Assembly: GCA_013215385.1 (NCBI GenBank) | Contig: JABSOY010000007.1 | Coordinates: forward strand, 1 to 64,000 | Length of the DNA stretch: 64,000 nucleotides | Direction: 5' to 3' | Source: Colwellia sp. | Lineage (GTDB): Bacteria > Pseudomonadota > Gammaproteobacteria > Enterobacterales > Alteromonadaceae | In this document: in pieces, positions 63,107 through 64,000 of the stretch | How the letters are laid out: each line of letters opens with the position of its first letter | Numbering within the stretch: the first letter of the stretch is position 1 | Program-made: the position numbers and the translations under genes | Notes under the pieces: generated by a model | The model's input: only the letters and a program-made list of their open reading frames with translations | The model's database searches: none | What the model was told of the DNA's origin: nothing

Positions 63107-63598
63107 TTAAAAGCGTTTTGAGTCAAAATCAATAAAAAAGGTCGTTTGTTGATTTTTATCAGATTTACCCTGTTTTTCAATTGTTAGCCATAATCGCCAC
63201 GTCATCACATCTTTTGAACAACTACCTAACATTGTTTCTGTGATGAATGCTGAATTATCATTACCTTTAATTTCCCTGTTGAAGAACAAGGGTATTTTTC
63301 CCATAAACATGGTTTTCCCTTCCATATACCCCGAGATGTTCATTTTGTTTTCATTCTTGTTATTTTCTCCCGCATTAGTGTCATTTATCCGCGTTATTTG
63401 GATAGAGAATGGGAGTTCTGTCAGCACTTTTTCTACATTAAACCGAATCAAAACCGTGCCAAATTCAGTCACAACTTCACAACGAGTCTGCGTATTAATA
63501 CATTGAAATGGAATCGCAGGGCTTTGCTCAGGTTTTTTCGGGCTACAGCCATATAAAGTCGTACATAACATGAAAACTGCTGTTGTTTTTTTAATCAT
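63107..63598 (-). CDS. Hypothetical lipoprotein
   Basis: 163 residues from the ATG at 63598, which gives a clean signal peptide with lipobox LYGC; an ATG eight codons earlier is also open. The mature part begins SPKKPEQSPAIPF and contains two Cys pairs candidates (CINTQTRCEV and later GSCSKD). Located between the LysE-type gene (convergent) and ccoN (divergent). No family recognised; it could share the FNR-like control region with ccoN. Confidence 0.7.
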   Translation of the reverse strand: MIKKTTAVFMLCTTLYGCSPKKPEQSPAIPFQCINTQTRCEVVTEFGTVLIRFNVEKVLTELPFSIQITRINDTNAGENNKNENKMNISGYMEGKTMFMGKIPLFFNREIKGNDNSAFITETMLGSCSKDVMTWRLWLTIEKQGKSDKNQQTTFFIDFDSKRF

Positions 63599-63665
63599 AA
63601 TATTAGCTAAAATATTGTCCATTGTATTTATATGGTTGTTATTCGTACTATGCCGATAAATATTA

Positions 63666-63679
63666 TTGATCTACAACAA
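63666..63679 (+). promoter_or_regulatory. FNR/Anr-like box upstream of ccoN
   Basis: TTGAT, four bases, AACAA: nine of ten positions of TTGAT-N4-ATCAA. It lies 174 bp before the ccoN start and 67 bp before the divergent lipoprotein gene. cbb3 oxidase operons are often under FNR/Anr control in low oxygen, which supports the call. Confidence 0.5.
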
Positions 63680-63853
63680 TATTCCCTACATTTTGTAATG
63701 ACTTTTCACTGTAAAATTATTATTATACGCGCGAGATTTTTTATCGCTATGTGAAATTTATATTTTCAACTATAACTATCACTAGTATTTAGTTTTTTTT
63801 TAGCTAGTGAAAAATCGATTTACGTTAATAATTATAACTGCGGAAACCATAAC

Positions 63854-64000
63854 ATGTCTCAAAGTAATGCGTCATCAGTAGACTACAATTTTGATGTTGT
63901 ACGTCAATTTGCTGTAATGACAGTAATATGGGGAATCGTCGGTACCTCGATAGGTGTTCTAATTGCGGCTCAATTAATTTGGCCAGTCTTAAATTTCGAT
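63854..64000 (+). CDS. ccoN: cbb3-type cytochrome c oxidase subunit I, 5' part
   Basis: 49 codons are visible before the window ends. [19 protein letters not shown] followed by a hydrophobic helix [21 protein letters not shown] and WPVLNF matches the N-terminus of CcoN, the haem-copper catalytic subunit of the high-affinity cbb3 oxidase. The remaining ccoOQP genes would follow to the right. Confidence 0.9.
   Translation, partial: MSQSNASSVDYNFDVVRQFAVMTVIWGIVGTSIGVLIAAQLIWPVLNFD

Overview
The window reads as chromosome of a marine, AT-rich gammaproteobacterium. The RecBCD, HrpA and RlmI sequences, the small DUF2986/DUF5062/DUF3087-type genes and the cbb3 oxidase all fit the Alteromonadales, and Colwellia or a close relative is my best guess. 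That guess comes from protein resemblance only. No rRNA, tRNA, CRISPR array or intact insertion sequence was recognised.

Positions 1 to about 32,200 hold most of a siderophore-type nonribosomal peptide island. On the minus strand, in probable order of synthesis, lie a 4533-residue synthetase that starts with a fatty-acyl-AMP ligase (FAAL-ACP-C-A-PCP-C-A-PCP-E-C-A-PCP), a diaminobutyrate aminotransferase, an MbtH protein, a type II thioesterase, a one-module synthetase with a glycine-like code, and a synthetase cut by the left window edge. To the right are a PvdS-like ECF sigma factor, a PvdF-like hydroxyornithine formyltransferase, a MacAB (PvdRT-like) exporter, a stand-alone aspartokinase and a DapE/ArgE-like deacylase. 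Together they suggest an acylated peptide siderophore containing formyl-hydroxyornithine and possibly diaminobutyrate. No ornithine hydroxylase, TonB receptor or terminal thioesterase is inside the window; they may lie to its left.

The most informative signal is regulatory. The sigma factor gene has a sigma70-like promoter with a Fur-like box in its spacer. Five exact copies of TAAAT-N16-CGT, the PvdS 'iron starvation' promoter layout, lie 45 to 79 bp upstream of the glycine-module synthetase, the aminotransferase, the formyltransferase, macA and the DapE-like gene. A one-mismatch copy precedes the large synthetase. This gives an iron -> Fur -> ECF sigma -> biosynthesis/export circuit and places the DapE-like enzyme in the regulon.

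Positions 32,200 to 45,500 are ordinary accessory and housekeeping genes: GabD-like dehydrogenase, DUF3750 lipoprotein, a chemoreceptor with a duplicated sensor region, GNAT, two small membrane proteins, LysE-type exporter, YjbR-like protein, lipoprotein, acylphosphatase, RlmI and PilZ. Long AT-rich gaps here hold inverted repeats and a triple 20-bp tandem repeat.

Positions 45,600 to 61,400 carry hrpA, a two-CBS protein, a row of small conserved genes and recD-recB-recC in one overlapping operon. The right end has a DUF4870-like membrane protein, a decayed AstE/AspA-type gene, a second LysE-type exporter, a lipoprotein and the start of ccoN behind an FNR-like box.
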